Below are positions 25,549 through 35,059 of a stretch of DNA of 64,000 bases, one piece after another (positions within the stretch are counted from its first letter, which is position 1; every line of letters starts with the position of its first letter). Both the position numbers and the translations under genes were made by a program. This DNA comes from Erythrobacter sp. Lineage in GTDB: Bacteria > Pseudomonadota > Alphaproteobacteria > Sphingomonadales > Sphingomonadaceae. The stretch lies in contig DAICXZ010000008.1 in the NCBI GenBank assembly GCA_027311945.1, positions 123,972 through 187,971 of the forward strand, given 5' to 3'. Under the pieces are notes generated by a model. The model saw only the letters and a list, made by a program, of their open reading frames with translations, was not told where the DNA came from and ran no database searches.

Positions 25549-27878
25549 TGAGCGATAATTCGATCAAGAAGGTTTGCGTGATCGGGGCCGGTACCATGGG
25601 GGCCGGGATCGCCGCGCAGGTCGCCAATGCGGGCGTGCCGGTGCTGTTGCTCGATATAGTCCCCAAGGATGGCGACAATCGCAATGCCATCGCCGAAGGC
25701 GCTGTGGCCAAGATGCTCAAGACCGACCCTGCCCCCTTCATGGGCAAGCGCGCGGCCAAGCTGGTGGAAACGGGCAATATCGAGGACCATCTCGACAAGG
25801 TGGCGGAATGCGACTGGGTGATCGAGGCGATCATCGAGCGGCTCGATATCAAGCAGGATCTCTATGCCAAGCTCGAGAAGGTCCGCACGCCGGGCACGGC
25901 GGTCAGCTCGAACACCTCGACCATCCCGCTCGCGCAGCTGACCGATGGCCGTTCGGACGAGTTCAAGCGTGATTTCCTCATCACGCACTTCTTCAATCCG
26001 CCGCGCTACATGCGGCTGATCGAGATCGTTTCCGGGCCGCAGAGCGATGCGGCCACCGTCGCCAAGGTGAGCGACTTTGCTGACCGCAAGCTCGGCAAGA
26101 CGCCGGTCACTTGTGAGGATTCGCCCGGCTTCATCGCCAACCGCATCGGCACCTTCTGGATTCAGGCCGCAATCAACGCTGCTTTCGATATGGGAATTTC
26201 GGTCGAGGATGCCGACGCTATCGGTGGCAAGCCGATGGGCGTGCCCAAGACCGGCATTTTCGGCCTGATCGACCTGATCGGGCTCGACCTCATGCCCTAT
26301 CTGCAGAAGAGCCTCACCAGCACGCTTCCCGCCGACGATCCCTATCAGAAGATCGCCCGCAGCGAGGCGCTGATCGAGAAGCTGATTTCCGAAGGCTACA
26401 CCGGCCGCAAGGGCAAGGGCGGGTTCTACCGCATCAACCGGGAAGGCGGCGGCAAGGTCAAGGAAGCGATCGACCTTCAGAGCGGCGAGTTTTCCGCCGC
26501 GCGCGGTTCCAGCGTGGTGCGCGGTTCGGCGGCCAAGGGCGACCTTGCCAAGCTGATCTCCATCCCCGGCAAGGTGGGCGACTATGCCTGGGCCATTCTT
26601 GGCCCCACCCTCTCGTACTCGGCCAGCATCGTGCCCGAGGCTACGCAGACCATCGTCGGCGTCGATGACGCGATGAAGCTGGGCTACAACTGGAAGTCCG
26701 GTCCGTTCGAGATGATCGACAAGATCGGCGCGGCCAAGCTGGTCGAACGGCTGAAGGCGAACGGCATTCCCGTGCCGCCGCTGCTCGAACAGGTGGGCGA
26801 CGGAACCTTCTACCGGGTCGAGAACGGCAAGCGCCAGTATTTCGGCACCGATGGCGAATATCACGACGTGGTGCGCCCCGATGGCGTGCTGCTGCTTGAG
26901 GACATCAAGCTCTCGGCTCAGCCGATCATCAAGAACGGCTCGGCCGCGCTGTGGGACGTTGGCGACGGGGTCGCCTGCCTCGAATTCACCGGCAAGATGA
27001 ACACGCTTGAAGGCGATGTCATGAAGCTGATCCAGCAGGCCGTCCCGGTGGTGGCGAAGGATTTCAAGGCGCTGGTGATCTACAACGAAGGCCCGGCCTT
27101 CTCCGCCGGTGCGAACCTTGGCCTTGCGATCTTCGCCATGAATATTGCCGCGTGGAGCGAAGTCGAAAAGCTGGTCAAGGGCGGGCAGGCAGCCTTGAAG
27201 GCGCTCAAATATGCGCCCTTCCCCGTCGTTGCCGCGCCCACGGGCCTGGCCCTTGGCGGCGGCTGCGAGGTTTGCCTCAATTCCGACGCCATCCAGCCCC
27301 ATGCCGAGACCTATATCGGCCTCGTCGAAACGGGCGTGGGCATCATCCCCGGCTGGGGCGGCTGTGGCGAAATGCTCGAACGCTGGCGAGATAACCCGCG
27401 CCATCCCAAAGGCCCGATGGCAGCGGTGAGCAAGGTGTTCGAAATCGTCTCCACCGCAACCGTGGCCAAGAGCGCTGCCGAGGCCAAGGAGCTGGGCTTC
27501 GTGCGCCCCACCGACCAGATCACCATGAACCGCGACCGCCTGCTGTTCGACGCCAAGCAGCGCGCGCTCAGCATGGCCGATGGCTACCAGCCGCCCGAAA
27601 AGCCGGAATTCCGGCTCCCCGGTGCTTCAGGCCGTGCGGCGCTCAAGCTGGCGGTGGACGGCTTCCGCAAGCGCGGCATGGCCACCCCGCATGACGAGGT
27701 GGTGGCTGGCGAGCTGGCCCATGTCCTCACCGGGGGCGAGACCGATCCGACCGAAGTCGTGACCGAAGATCAGCTGCTCAAGCTGGAATTCGAGGGCTTC
27801 ATGCGGCTGGTCCGCAATCCGAATTCGCAGGCGCGGGTCGAGCATATGCTCGAAACCGGCAAGCCGCTCAGGAACTAA
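25548..27878 (+). CDS. fadN: 3-hydroxyacyl-CoA dehydrogenase/enoyl-CoA hydratase, FadN type
   Basis: A 776-residue bifunctional beta-oxidation enzyme. The NAD-binding hydroxyacyl-CoA dehydrogenase half comes first (GAGTMG at residues 13-18, SSNTSTIPL and THFFNPPRYM), and the crotonase-type hydratase half follows (AFSAGANL, ALGGGCEVCL, ETGVGIIPGWGG, keeping both expected acidic catalytic positions). This order is the reverse of E. coli FadB and matches Bacillus FadN (about 789 residues). GGAGG precedes the ATG at 25548, which overlaps the fadA stop. The longer frame from 25500 runs into fadA and is rejected. Confidence 0.92.
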   Translation: MSDNSIKKVCVIGAGTMGAGIAAQVANAGVPVLLLDIVPKDGDNRNAIAEGAVAKMLKTDPAPFMGKRAAKLVETGNIEDHLDKVAECDWVIEAIIERLDIKQDLYAKLEKVRTPGTAVSSNTSTIPLAQLTDGRSDEFKRDFLITHFFNPPRYMRLIEIVSGPQSDAATVAKVSDFADRKLGKTPVTCEDSPGFIANRIGTFWIQAAINAAFDMGISVEDADAIGGKPMGVPKTGIFGLIDLIGLDLMPYLQKSLTSTLPADDPYQKIARSEALIEKLISEGYTGRKGKGGFYRINREGGGKVKEAIDLQSGEFSAARGSSVVRGSAAKGDLAKLISIPGKVGDYAWAILGPTLSYSASIVPEATQTIVGVDDAMKLGYNWKSGPFEMIDKIGAAKLVERLKANGIPVPPLLEQVGDGTFYRVENGKRQYFGTDGEYHDVVRPDGVLLLEDIKLSAQPIIKNGSAALWDVGDGVACLEFTGKMNTLEGDVMKLIQQAVPVVAKDFKALVIYNEGPAFSAGANLGLAIFAMNIAAWSEVEKLVKGGQAALKALKYAPFPVVAAPTGLALGGGCEVCLNSDAIQPHAETYIGLVETGVGIIPGWGGCGEMLERWRDNPRHPKGPMAAVSKVFEIVSTATVAKSAAEAKELGFVRPTDQITMNRDRLLFDAKQRALSMADGYQPPEKPEFRLPGASGRAALKLAVDGFRKRGMATPHDEVVAGELAHVLTGGETDPTEVVTEDQLLKLEFEGFMRLVRNPNSQARVEHMLETGKPLRN

Positions 27879-27910
27879 GACAAGAAAGATGCCGACCTCT
27901 TCTCACACCT

Positions 27911-28004
27911 CCGCTCATCCTGAGCCTGTCGAAGGACGGCCACTACGCTCGCCCCAAATCCGGGCAACGGCGGCGCGTGGCCTTCGACAAGCTCAGGCTG
28001 AGCG
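27911..28004. repeat. REP-like inverted repeat between fadN and fadE
   Basis: The arms at about 27911-27943 and 27975-28004 are near-perfect inverted copies; one arm reads CTTCGACAAGCTCAGGCTGA. They flank about 30 bases and could form a long imperfect hairpin. This sequence is a widespread intergenic repeat in sphingomonads. It lies inside the operon, where it may affect mRNA stability, or simply be parasitic. Confidence 0.75.
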
Positions 28005-28045
28005 GGCGTGGGGTGGAGGAAGCGGTATTTAAGGAGAGACAAGCG

Positions 28046-29836
28046 ATGCAAGTCTATGAGGCCCCAATTCGCGACATGCGCTTCGTGCTCGAAGAGCTGC
28101 ATAACGACGATGGCTTTGGCGATGTCGAAGGATTCGAGGATTTCGATTCCGACGTGACATCGGCCATTCTCGAAGAAGCGGGCAAGCTGTGCAAGGAAGT
28201 GCTGCTGCCGATCAACTGGTCGGGCGATCAGGAAGGTTGCAAGCTCGAAAACGGCACCGTCTCCACGCCCAGAGGCTTTCCCGAGGCCTACAAGGCCTTC
28301 TGCGAAGGCGGCTGGGCGGGTCTTGGCGTAGCCGAGCAGTGGGGCGGCCAGAACGCCCCCCATGCGCTGGGTAAGATGGTCGAGGAGATGACCTGTTCAG
28401 CCAATCTCTCGTTCGGGCTTTACCCCGGCCTTACGGGCGGCGCGATGGTCGCGCTGGAGGCCCACGGCAGCGACGAGTTGAAGGAATTCTACCTGCCCAA
28501 GATGGCCAACGGCGAATGGTCGGGCACCATGTGCCTGACCGAGGCGCACTGCGGCACCGATCTGGGCATGCTGCGCACCAAGGCCGAACCGCAGGAGGAT
28601 GGCAGCTTCCTCGTCACCGGCAACAAGATCTTCATCTCCGCTGGTGACCATGACCTCACGTCGAACATCATCCATCTTGTGCTGGCGCGGCTGCCCGATG
28701 CTCCGGCGGGCGTGAAAGGCATCTCGCTGTTCCTCGTGCCGAAGTACCTGCCCAATGCCGATGGCGAGCCGGGTGAGCACAACAAGGCCGGGCCGACCGC
28801 GATCGAGCACAAGATGGGCCTCAAGGCCTCGGCCACCTGTCAGATGAGCTTCGATGGTTCCAAGGGCTGGCTGGTGGGCGAGCCCCACAAGGGGCTGGAG
28901 GCGATGTTCACGATGATGAACACCGAGCGCGTCGCAGTGGGCATTCAGGGCCTCGGCGTGGGCGAGATTGCCTACCAGTCAGCCGTCTATTACGCGAAGG
29001 ACCGGTTGCAGGGCCGTTCACTGTCGGGCGTGAAGAACCCCGATGGCCCGGCAGATCCGATCATCGTCCACCCCGACGTGCGCCGGATGCTGATGACCAT
29101 GCGCGCCTATAACGAGGGGTGCCGCGCTCTGTCGGCTTGGGTTAGCCGCGCGCTCGATGCCTCGCACTCTGCGCGCGAACCCGAAGCGCGCGAACGTGCC
29201 ACCGATTTCGTCGCGCTGATGACGCCGGTGGTCAAAGCCCTGTTCACCGATCTCGGCCATGAAAGCGCCCATCTCGCGGTGCAAGTCTATGGCGGGCACG
29301 GCTACATCCAGGAATCGGGCGTCGAACAGTTCGCCCGCGATGCCCGGATCGCGCAGATCTACGAGGGCACCAACGGCATTCAGGCGCTTGACCTGGTGGG
29401 CCGCAAGCTTCCGCACCGGATGGGCCGCAACCTGCGCAGCTTCTTCCACCCCGTCTCGCAGTTCTGCGAGGATCACGCAGCCGATCCCCATATCGGCAAA
29501 CTGGTCGGCTCGCTGCAGCAAAGCTTCGGCGCGCTTCAGCTTTCGACCGGGCATATAGCGCAAAAGGGTTTGAAAGACCCTGAAGAGGCCGCTGCGGCCG
29601 CGACCGATTACCTGCGTTTGCTTGGCTTCGTCGCGATTGGCTACTGCTTCGCCAAGGCGTGCAAAATCGCCCATGCGAAGCTCGCCGAAGGCACCTCGGA
29701 AGAGGGCTTCTACAAGGCCAAGCTCATCACCGCGCAGTTCTTCTTCGACCGCCTGCTGCCCATCGCCACGGCGCAGTTCATGGCGATCCGCAGCGGCAAG
29801 GCCAGCATGATGGACCTGCCCGAGGAGGCGTTTTGA
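28046..29836 (+). CDS. fadE: Acyl-CoA dehydrogenase, long FadE/DmdC type
   Basis: A 596-residue flavoenzyme that introduces the trans-2 double bond in acyl-CoA. Core motifs are MCLTEAHCGTDLG, KIFISAGDHDL and VQVYGGHGYIQESGVEQFARDARI-like segments, and the catalytic base is E440 in IYEGTNGIQ. The C-terminal extension after residue about 460 and the length match the approximately 595-residue group that includes Bacillus FadE and DmdC, not the short mammalian type. AAGGAGAG precedes the ATG at 28046. Substrate chain length cannot be read from sequence; methylmercaptopropionyl-CoA is a remote alternative. Confidence 0.9.
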   Translation: MQVYEAPIRDMRFVLEELHNDDGFGDVEGFEDFDSDVTSAILEEAGKLCKEVLLPINWSGDQEGCKLENGTVSTPRGFPEAYKAFCEGGWAGLGVAEQWGGQNAPHALGKMVEEMTCSANLSFGLYPGLTGGAMVALEAHGSDELKEFYLPKMANGEWSGTMCLTEAHCGTDLGMLRTKAEPQEDGSFLVTGNKIFISAGDHDLTSNIIHLVLARLPDAPAGVKGISLFLVPKYLPNADGEPGEHNKAGPTAIEHKMGLKASATCQMSFDGSKGWLVGEPHKGLEAMFTMMNTERVAVGIQGLGVGEIAYQSAVYYAKDRLQGRSLSGVKNPDGPADPIIVHPDVRRMLMTMRAYNEGCRALSAWVSRALDASHSAREPEARERATDFVALMTPVVKALFTDLGHESAHLAVQVYGGHGYIQESGVEQFARDARIAQIYEGTNGIQALDLVGRKLPHRMGRNLRSFFHPVSQFCEDHAADPHIGKLVGSLQQSFGALQLSTGHIAQKGLKDPEEAAAAATDYLRLLGFVAIGYCFAKACKIAHAKLAEGTSEEGFYKAKLITAQFFFDRLLPIATAQFMAIRSGKASMMDLPEEAF

Positions 29837-30744
29837 GCGCAAAGGTTGAGGCATTCGCGCAGCGACTGGCGATCCCCGCCATCGTTGCGCCGATGTTTCT
29901 CGTGTCGGGGCCGGATCTGGTGGTGGAATGCTGCCGCTCCGGTCTTGCAGGCACCTTTCCCGCGCTAAACCAGCGCTCCAGCGCCGGGCTTGACGAGTGG
30001 CTGGGCGAGATCGAAGAGCGGTGCGGGCCGAATGCTGCGCCCTATGGCGTCAACCTGATCGTCCATAAGTCGAACCCGCGCGTCGAGGCTGACCTTGAAA
30101 TCTGTGTGAAGCACAAGGTGCCGCTGGTCATCACCTCGCTCGGCGCGGTGCCCGATCTGGTGGCAGCGGTGCATTCCTATGGCGGCATGGTGTTCCACGA
30201 TGTGATCCAGCGCCGCCATGCCGAAAAGGCCGCCGAAGCAGGCGTCGATGGCATCATCGCCGTTGCTGCCGGGGCCGGCGGGCATGCTGGCACGCTCAGC
30301 CCTTTCGCCCTGCTCAGCGAGATTCGCGATGTATTCGACGGCCCGCTGGTCCTGTCGGGCGCGATGAGCCACGGGCGGCACATTGCCGCCGCGCAGATGA
30401 TGGGCGCGCAGTTCGGCTATCTCGGCTCGCACTTCATCGCCGCCGCCGAAAGCATGGCGAGCGACCCGCAAAAGCAGATGATGACCGAAGCCAGCGCCAA
30501 AGACATCACCTATACCGACAAGGTCACCGGCGTTGGCGCGAACTTCCTCGCCCCCAGCCTTGCCAGTGCCACCCTCCCCGACGGCCACGGCGAGATGACG
30601 CTAAGCGACGAGGCCCGCGCCTGGAAGACGATCTGGTCAGCTGGCCACGGCGTCGGTGCCACCCGCGAAGTGCGGCCCGCAGCCGCTATCTGCGCCCAAC
30701 TGATTTCCGAGTATCGCAAGGCTCGCGAAGAATTCTGCCGGTGA
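29833..30744 (+). CDS. NAD(P)H-dependent flavin oxidoreductase (nitronate monooxygenase family)
   Basis: A 303-residue FMN TIM-barrel protein. The N-terminal PAIVAPMFLVSGPDLV and the glycine-rich FMN phosphate site AAGAGGHAGTLSPF identify the nitronate monooxygenase/enoyl reductase-like family. I chose the TTG at 29833 because GAGGAGG precedes it by a few bases and it overlaps the fadE stop. Its position at the end of the fad operon suggests a role in lipid catabolism, perhaps with unsaturated or nitro fatty acids, but this is inference. Confidence 0.85.
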   Translation: MSAKVEAFAQRLAIPAIVAPMFLVSGPDLVVECCRSGLAGTFPALNQRSSAGLDEWLGEIEERCGPNAAPYGVNLIVHKSNPRVEADLEICVKHKVPLVITSLGAVPDLVAAVHSYGGMVFHDVIQRRHAEKAAEAGVDGIIAVAAGAGGHAGTLSPFALLSEIRDVFDGPLVLSGAMSHGRHIAAAQMMGAQFGYLGSHFIAAAESMASDPQKQMMTEASAKDITYTDKVTGVGANFLAPSLASATLPDGHGEMTLSDEARAWKTIWSAGHGVGATREVRPAAAICAQLISEYRKAREEFCR

Positions 30745-30781
30745 ACGGCACCAAACCGGCGCCGGCCCGTTAGTGGCCCGA

Positions 30782-31858
30782 ATGGCATCCCTCCAAACCG
30801 AGCGTTGCCCGCGCATCACCGCCATCGCCACGGCCTTGCCGCAATGCGAGGTCCACCACAATTATAATGCCTGGGCGCTGCGCCAACTGGAGGGGACGCG
30901 CAAGGCCCCGATCTTCGAGCGGATGATGGAGCGCAGTGGGATCTCCCAGCGGTTTTCCGTTCTCCCGCAAGGTGATGGTCAGCTAAGCTTCGGCAGTTTC
31001 TACAACGCGGGTGCCTCCCCCAGCACCGCCGCGCGCATGGCCCGCTATGCCGCAAGCGCGCCCGAGCTTGCGCTGGAGGCGACCTCGCGCCTGCCGACGC
31101 TTGACGGGATCACCCACATGGTCACCGCCAGCTGCACCGGCTTCATGGCCCCCGGCCTCGATCAGGTGGTAGCGCGCAGGCTGGGCCTAGCGCCCACGGT
31201 GGAGCGGATTTTCCTCGGGTTCATGGGCTGCTATGCCGGGGTAACGGCGCTGCGCACAGCCGGGATGATCGTGCGCGCCGATCCGCAGGCCCGCGTGCTG
31301 GTGCTCTCGGTCGAGCTGTGCACGCTCCACATGCAGGACACCGACGACCTTGAGCAACTGCTCGCCATGGGCCAGTTTGCCGATGGCGCTGGTGCGGCGA
31401 TCGTGAGCGGCGAAGGCGCGGGGCTGGCGCTCGGCAAGGCACTGTCGCTGACGCTCAACGACGCCGCCGATCTCATCACCTGGGACGTGGGCAACACCGG
31501 CTTTGCGATGCACCTTTCTGGCGCAGTCCCGGCGCGTCTGGCCGAGCAACTCGACGACCCGTCGACGCTCGCGCAAATAACGGGTGGGACCGATCGCGAG
31601 GAGATCGTCAGTTGGGCGATTCATCCGGGCGGCCGTTCGATCCTCGATGCGGTGGAGCGCGGGCTGGCGCTGCCCCATGGCGCGCTGGCGGCCTCGCGCG
31701 AGGTGCTGCGCAGCGCCGGGAACATGTCCTCGGCAAGCATACTGTTCGTGCTCGAACGTCTGATAGAAGAGCACCCCCGACATGGCCTTGCGCTCGCCTT
31801 CGGTCCGGGGCTCGGGGTGGAAGGCTTGCACTACGCGTGGACCGGCGATGCTGGCTGA
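30782..31858 (+). CDS. Type III polyketide synthase
   Basis: A 358-residue chalcone-synthase-like enzyme. The full catalytic triad is visible: C118 (TASCTGFMAPGLD), H281 (WAIHPGG) and N314 (SAGNMSSASI). The CoA-binding loop AFGPGLGVEG is near the C terminus. Such enzymes extend a starter acyl-CoA with malonyl-CoA to give resorcinols or pyrones. The ATG at 30782 or a GTG at 30773 may be the start; neither has a clear ribosome site. It overlaps the methyltransferase gene by 11 bases, and a fatty-acid oxidation operon lies directly upstream. A fatty acyl starter and a phenolic lipid product are inferred from homology to SrsA/ArsB-type systems. Confidence 0.93.
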   Translation: MASLQTERCPRITAIATALPQCEVHHNYNAWALRQLEGTRKAPIFERMMERSGISQRFSVLPQGDGQLSFGSFYNAGASPSTAARMARYAASAPELALEATSRLPTLDGITHMVTASCTGFMAPGLDQVVARRLGLAPTVERIFLGFMGCYAGVTALRTAGMIVRADPQARVLVLSVELCTLHMQDTDDLEQLLAMGQFADGAGAAIVSGEGAGLALGKALSLTLNDAADLITWDVGNTGFAMHLSGAVPARLAEQLDDPSTLAQITGGTDREEIVSWAIHPGGRSILDAVERGLALPHGALAASREVLRSAGNMSSASILFVLERLIEEHPRHGLALAFGPGLGVEGLHYAWTGDAG

Positions 31859-32531
31859 GCGGCGGCAGACCGAAGAGCTTATGGACGATCCGGCGCTCCC
31901 GGTCGAAACCTACAACGCGCTCATTTCCGACCTCGCCCGCGTCAACCGGCTCACCCTGGCCTATCGCCCCACCCTCGCCTTTCTCGATCAGGCACTGGCA
32001 GGGCGCGACAGCTTCAGCCTCCTCGATGTCGGCTATGGTCAGGGCGACATGCTGCGCGCCATTGCTACCTGGGCCGAGCACCAAGGCAAGCAGGCGCACC
32101 TCGTCGGCGTGGACCTCAACCCCTCCAGCCTGCCCGCCGCCCGCAAGGCAACGTCGGCCTCGGCGCCGATTACCTATGTCACCGGCGACTATCGCGAGGT
32201 GGAAGGCCCATTCGACGTGATCGCCTCCAGCCTGGTCGCCCACCATATGACCAGCGCGCAACTGAGCGATTTCCTCCGTTTCATGGATGCGAACGCACAG
32301 CGCGGCTGGTTCGTGAACGACCTGCACCGCCACACGCTCAGTTATCTGGGCTGGCCGGTGCTGGCGCACGTGATGGGCTGGCATCCGATCGTGCGCAGCG
32401 ACGGCCATACATCAATCGCGCGCAGCTTTCGCCCCGGCGACTGGGCGACCATTCTCGAAGAGGCGGGCATCGCCGGGGCGCAGGTCGCGCGCTGGTTCCC
32501 GTTCCGGCTATGCGTCGGCAAGATCCGCTGA
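31848..32531 (+). CDS. Class I SAM-dependent methyltransferase of the polyketide cluster
   Basis: A 227-residue protein with the SAM-binding motif I LLDVGYGQGDML (residues 58-69), the acidic motif II VGVDLNPSS, and VIASSLVAHHM as motif post-II. It overlaps the polyketide synthase end by 11 bases and the FAD enzyme start by 22 bases, so the three are translationally coupled. It probably O- or C-methylates the polyketide product. The tail region includes hydrophobic segments (LGWPVLAHVMGW), which may reflect a lipidic substrate. Confidence 0.85.
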   Translation: MLAERRQTEELMDDPALPVETYNALISDLARVNRLTLAYRPTLAFLDQALAGRDSFSLLDVGYGQGDMLRAIATWAEHQGKQAHLVGVDLNPSSLPAARKATSASAPITYVTGDYREVEGPFDVIASSLVAHHMTSAQLSDFLRFMDANAQRGWFVNDLHRHTLSYLGWPVLAHVMGWHPIVRSDGHTSIARSFRPGDWATILEEAGIAGAQVARWFPFRLCVGKIR

Positions 32532-33628
32532 TCCTTGGCGCGGGGCCGGCCGGATGCGCGGTTGCTATCGCTCTCGCGCATGGGGGAGCACGCCCGATGC
32601 TGCTCGATCACGCCGAGACCGTGGGCGACCCGCTGTGCGGCGGATTTCTCAGCTGGCGCACCTTGCAGCAACTGCAGGCACTCGGCGTCGATCCGTTCCA
32701 GCTTGGCGGGCACCGGATCACGCACCTGCGGCTGTTCAGCGCGGGACGTACGGCGACCACGTCACTGCCGCAGGTTGCCTGCGGCCTCTCGCGCCACGCG
32801 CTCGACAGCGCCCTGCGCGCCGCAGCGCTCGATGCCGGGGCGCAGATGGCCTTCGATCACATCACCGCCGTCGAGCAGGGTGTGGCGCGCGGGAAGAAGC
32901 ACGACTGGCGCTCCGAGACGTTGTTCCTCGCCAGCGGCAAGCACGACCTGCGCGGTGCCGCCCGCCCGCGCCGCACCGCCGATCCGGCGCTCGGTCTGCG
33001 GCTCCGCCTTGCGCCGACGAGGCAGCGCGCGGAAATGCTCGGCGACCATATAGAGCTGCACCTGTTTGCGGGCGGCTATGTCGGGATGGTGCTGCAGGAA
33101 GACGGAACAGCCAACCTCTGCCTCGCACTGCGCAAGTCGGCTCTGACAAGGGCTGGCGGTTCACCGCACAACCTTCTGGCTGAACTTGCCGCCCGGGACC
33201 CGGCTATGGCAGCCCGGCTCGGCGACGACTGGGCACAGGCACGGATCGAGACCATCGGCGCCGTTCCTTACGGGTGGATCGCAGAGGAGACCGCTGACGG
33301 ACTTTACCGGATCGGCGATCAGGCCGCGGTCATCCCCTCACTTGCCGGCGAAGGCATCGGGATAGCCCTGGCGAGCGGGCAGCAGGCCGCCTCCTACTGG
33401 CTCGAGCTGGGGCCAGCGGGAGCCGCAAGGTTTCAACGCGCATTCGCGCAAAAGGCACGCCGCCCAGTGCAGGTAGCCCGCGTGGCACGGGGGCTGGCTG
33501 AAAGCCCCCTCGGTGGCCTTCTCGCTATCTTCGCGACCGAGCGCATTCCGGCCACGATCCATGCACTTGCCCGGATGAGCCGGATCGAAACCGCACCAAC
33601 GGCAATTCCCGCTACCAACTCTCATTAG
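32510..33628 (+). CDS. FAD-dependent oxidoreductase/hydroxylase of the polyketide cluster
   Basis: A 372-residue flavoprotein of the p-hydroxybenzoate hydroxylase/geranylgeranyl reductase superfamily. The Rossmann motif LILGAGPAGCAVAIAL is at the N terminus (GAGPAG at residues 10-15), and the second FAD motif GDQAAVIPSLAGEGIGIAL is near residue 277. It starts within the methyltransferase gene. By analogy with SrsC it may hydroxylate a resorcinol ring, giving a quinone or hydroquinone lipid. Family-level assignment is firm; the reaction is inferred. Confidence 0.82.
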   Translation: MRRQDPLILGAGPAGCAVAIALAHGGARPMLLDHAETVGDPLCGGFLSWRTLQQLQALGVDPFQLGGHRITHLRLFSAGRTATTSLPQVACGLSRHALDSALRAAALDAGAQMAFDHITAVEQGVARGKKHDWRSETLFLASGKHDLRGAARPRRTADPALGLRLRLAPTRQRAEMLGDHIELHLFAGGYVGMVLQEDGTANLCLALRKSALTRAGGSPHNLLAELAARDPAMAARLGDDWAQARIETIGAVPYGWIAEETADGLYRIGDQAAVIPSLAGEGIGIALASGQQAASYWLELGPAGAARFQRAFAQKARRPVQVARVARGLAESPLGGLLAIFATERIPATIHALARMSRIETAPTAIPATNSH

Positions 33629-33730
33629 CTATTAGACGCAATCCTCCTTCGCTTGCGCTCATGGCCGCGCCCCCTTAAGAGGCACGCCAAACATTTTTCC
33701 GCAAACATTCGCTAGAGACAGGGATAGTTC

Positions 33731-34960
33731 ATGGCCAAAATCAAGGTACTCAATCCGATCGTCGAGATCGACGGCGACGAGATGACGAAGATCATCTGGC
33801 AATGGATCCGCGAGCGGCTCATCCTGCCCTATCTCGACGTTGACCTGAAGTATTACGACCTCTCGGTCGAAAAGCGCGACGAGACTGACGACCAGATCAC
33901 TATCGATGCCGCCAACGCGATCAAGGAATATGGCGTGGGCGTGAAGTGCGCCACCATCACCCCCGATGAAGCGCGCGTCGAGGAATTCGGCCTCAAGCAG
34001 ATGTGGCGTTCGCCCAACGGCACGATCCGCAACATCCTTGGCGGCACGATCTTCCGTGAGCCGATCGTGATCGACAATGTGCCGCGCCTCGTGCCAGGCT
34101 GGACCGACCCGATCGTGGTCGGCCGTCATGCCTTTGGCGACCAGTATCGCGCCACCGACACCCTGATCCCCGGCGCGGGCAAGCTGCGCATGGTGTTCGA
34201 AGGCGACAATGGCGAGAACATCGATCTGCTCGTCCACACCTTCGACCAGCCCGGCGTGGCGGTCTCGATGTACAACCACGACGAATCGATCCGCGACTTC
34301 GCGCGCGCCAGTTTCAATTACGGCCTTAACCGTGGCTGGCCGGTGTACCTGTCCACCAAGAACACCATCATGAAAAAGTACGATGGCCGCTTCAAGGATC
34401 TGTTCCAGGAAGTGTTCGACACCGAAGGCTTCAAGGAGAAGTTCGAGGAAGCCAAGATCTGGTACGAACACCGCCTGATCGACGACATGGTGGCCGCTGC
34501 GCTCAAGTGGAACGGCAAGTTCATCTGGGCCTGCAAGAACTATGACGGCGACGTGCAGTCCGACGTGGTCGCGCAGGGTTTCGGCTCGCTCGGCCTGATG
34601 ACCAGCGTGCTGATGGCGCCCGACGGCAAGACGGTGGAAGCCGAAGCCGCGCACGGCACCGTGACCCGCCACTATCGCCAGCATCAGCAGGGCAAGGCGA
34701 CCAGCACCAACCCGATCGCCTCGATTTTCGCCTGGACCCGCGGCCTGATGTATCGCGGCAAGTTCGACGACACTCCCGAAGTGGTGGCATTCGCCGAAAC
34801 GCTTGAGCGCGTCTGCATCGAGTGCGTGGAAAAGGGCAAGATGACGAAGGACCTCGCGCTCCTGATCGGCCCGAACCAGAGCTGGATGACGACCGAGCAG
34901 TTCTTCGAAGCCATCGTCGATGCGCTCGAAGTCGAAATGAAGGCTCAGGGCCTGGGCTGA
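33731..34960 (+). CDS. icd: NADP-dependent isocitrate dehydrogenase
   Basis: A 409-residue enzyme of the homodimeric type found in eukaryotes and alphaproteobacteria, not the E. coli type. The opening [17 protein letters not shown], the substrate region [23 protein letters not shown] and [10 protein letters not shown] with [11 protein letters not shown] are diagnostic. It converts isocitrate to 2-oxoglutarate with NADPH production in the citrate cycle. AGGGA precedes the ATG. A strong terminator follows 49 bases after the stop. Confidence 0.96.
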   Translation: MAKIKVLNPIVEIDGDEMTKIIWQWIRERLILPYLDVDLKYYDLSVEKRDETDDQITIDAANAIKEYGVGVKCATITPDEARVEEFGLKQMWRSPNGTIRNILGGTIFREPIVIDNVPRLVPGWTDPIVVGRHAFGDQYRATDTLIPGAGKLRMVFEGDNGENIDLLVHTFDQPGVAVSMYNHDESIRDFARASFNYGLNRGWPVYLSTKNTIMKKYDGRFKDLFQEVFDTEGFKEKFEEAKIWYEHRLIDDMVAAALKWNGKFIWACKNYDGDVQSDVVAQGFGSLGLMTSVLMAPDGKTVEAEAAHGTVTRHYRQHQQGKATSTNPIASIFAWTRGLMYRGKFDDTPEVVAFAETLERVCIECVEKGKMTKDLALLIGPNQSWMTTEQFFEAIVDALEVEMKAQGLG

Positions 34961-35009
34961 TTTGGCTATGCCTCGCGGAACGGCCAACCGACCGCGAAGT
35001 TATGATATC

Positions 35010-35041
35010 GGGGCGCGCGACGGCGGTCGCGCGCCCCTTTT
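35010..35041 (+). terminator. Intrinsic terminator downstream of icd
   Basis: A perfect 11-base-pair stem (GGGGCGCGCGA at 35010-35020 with TCGCGCGCCCC at 35027-35037) and a 6-base loop are followed by TTTT. It separates icd from the GNAT-nitrilase gene, which starts 19 bases later. Confidence 0.88.
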
Positions 35042-35059
35042 CGTTGTACAGGAGATTGC

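Noticed and set aside
25515..27404. A 629-codon open frame on the minus strand across fadN
   Set aside because: It mirrors the codons of fadN, as expected in GC-rich DNA; its product lacks any recognisable domain, while fadN has clear motifs.
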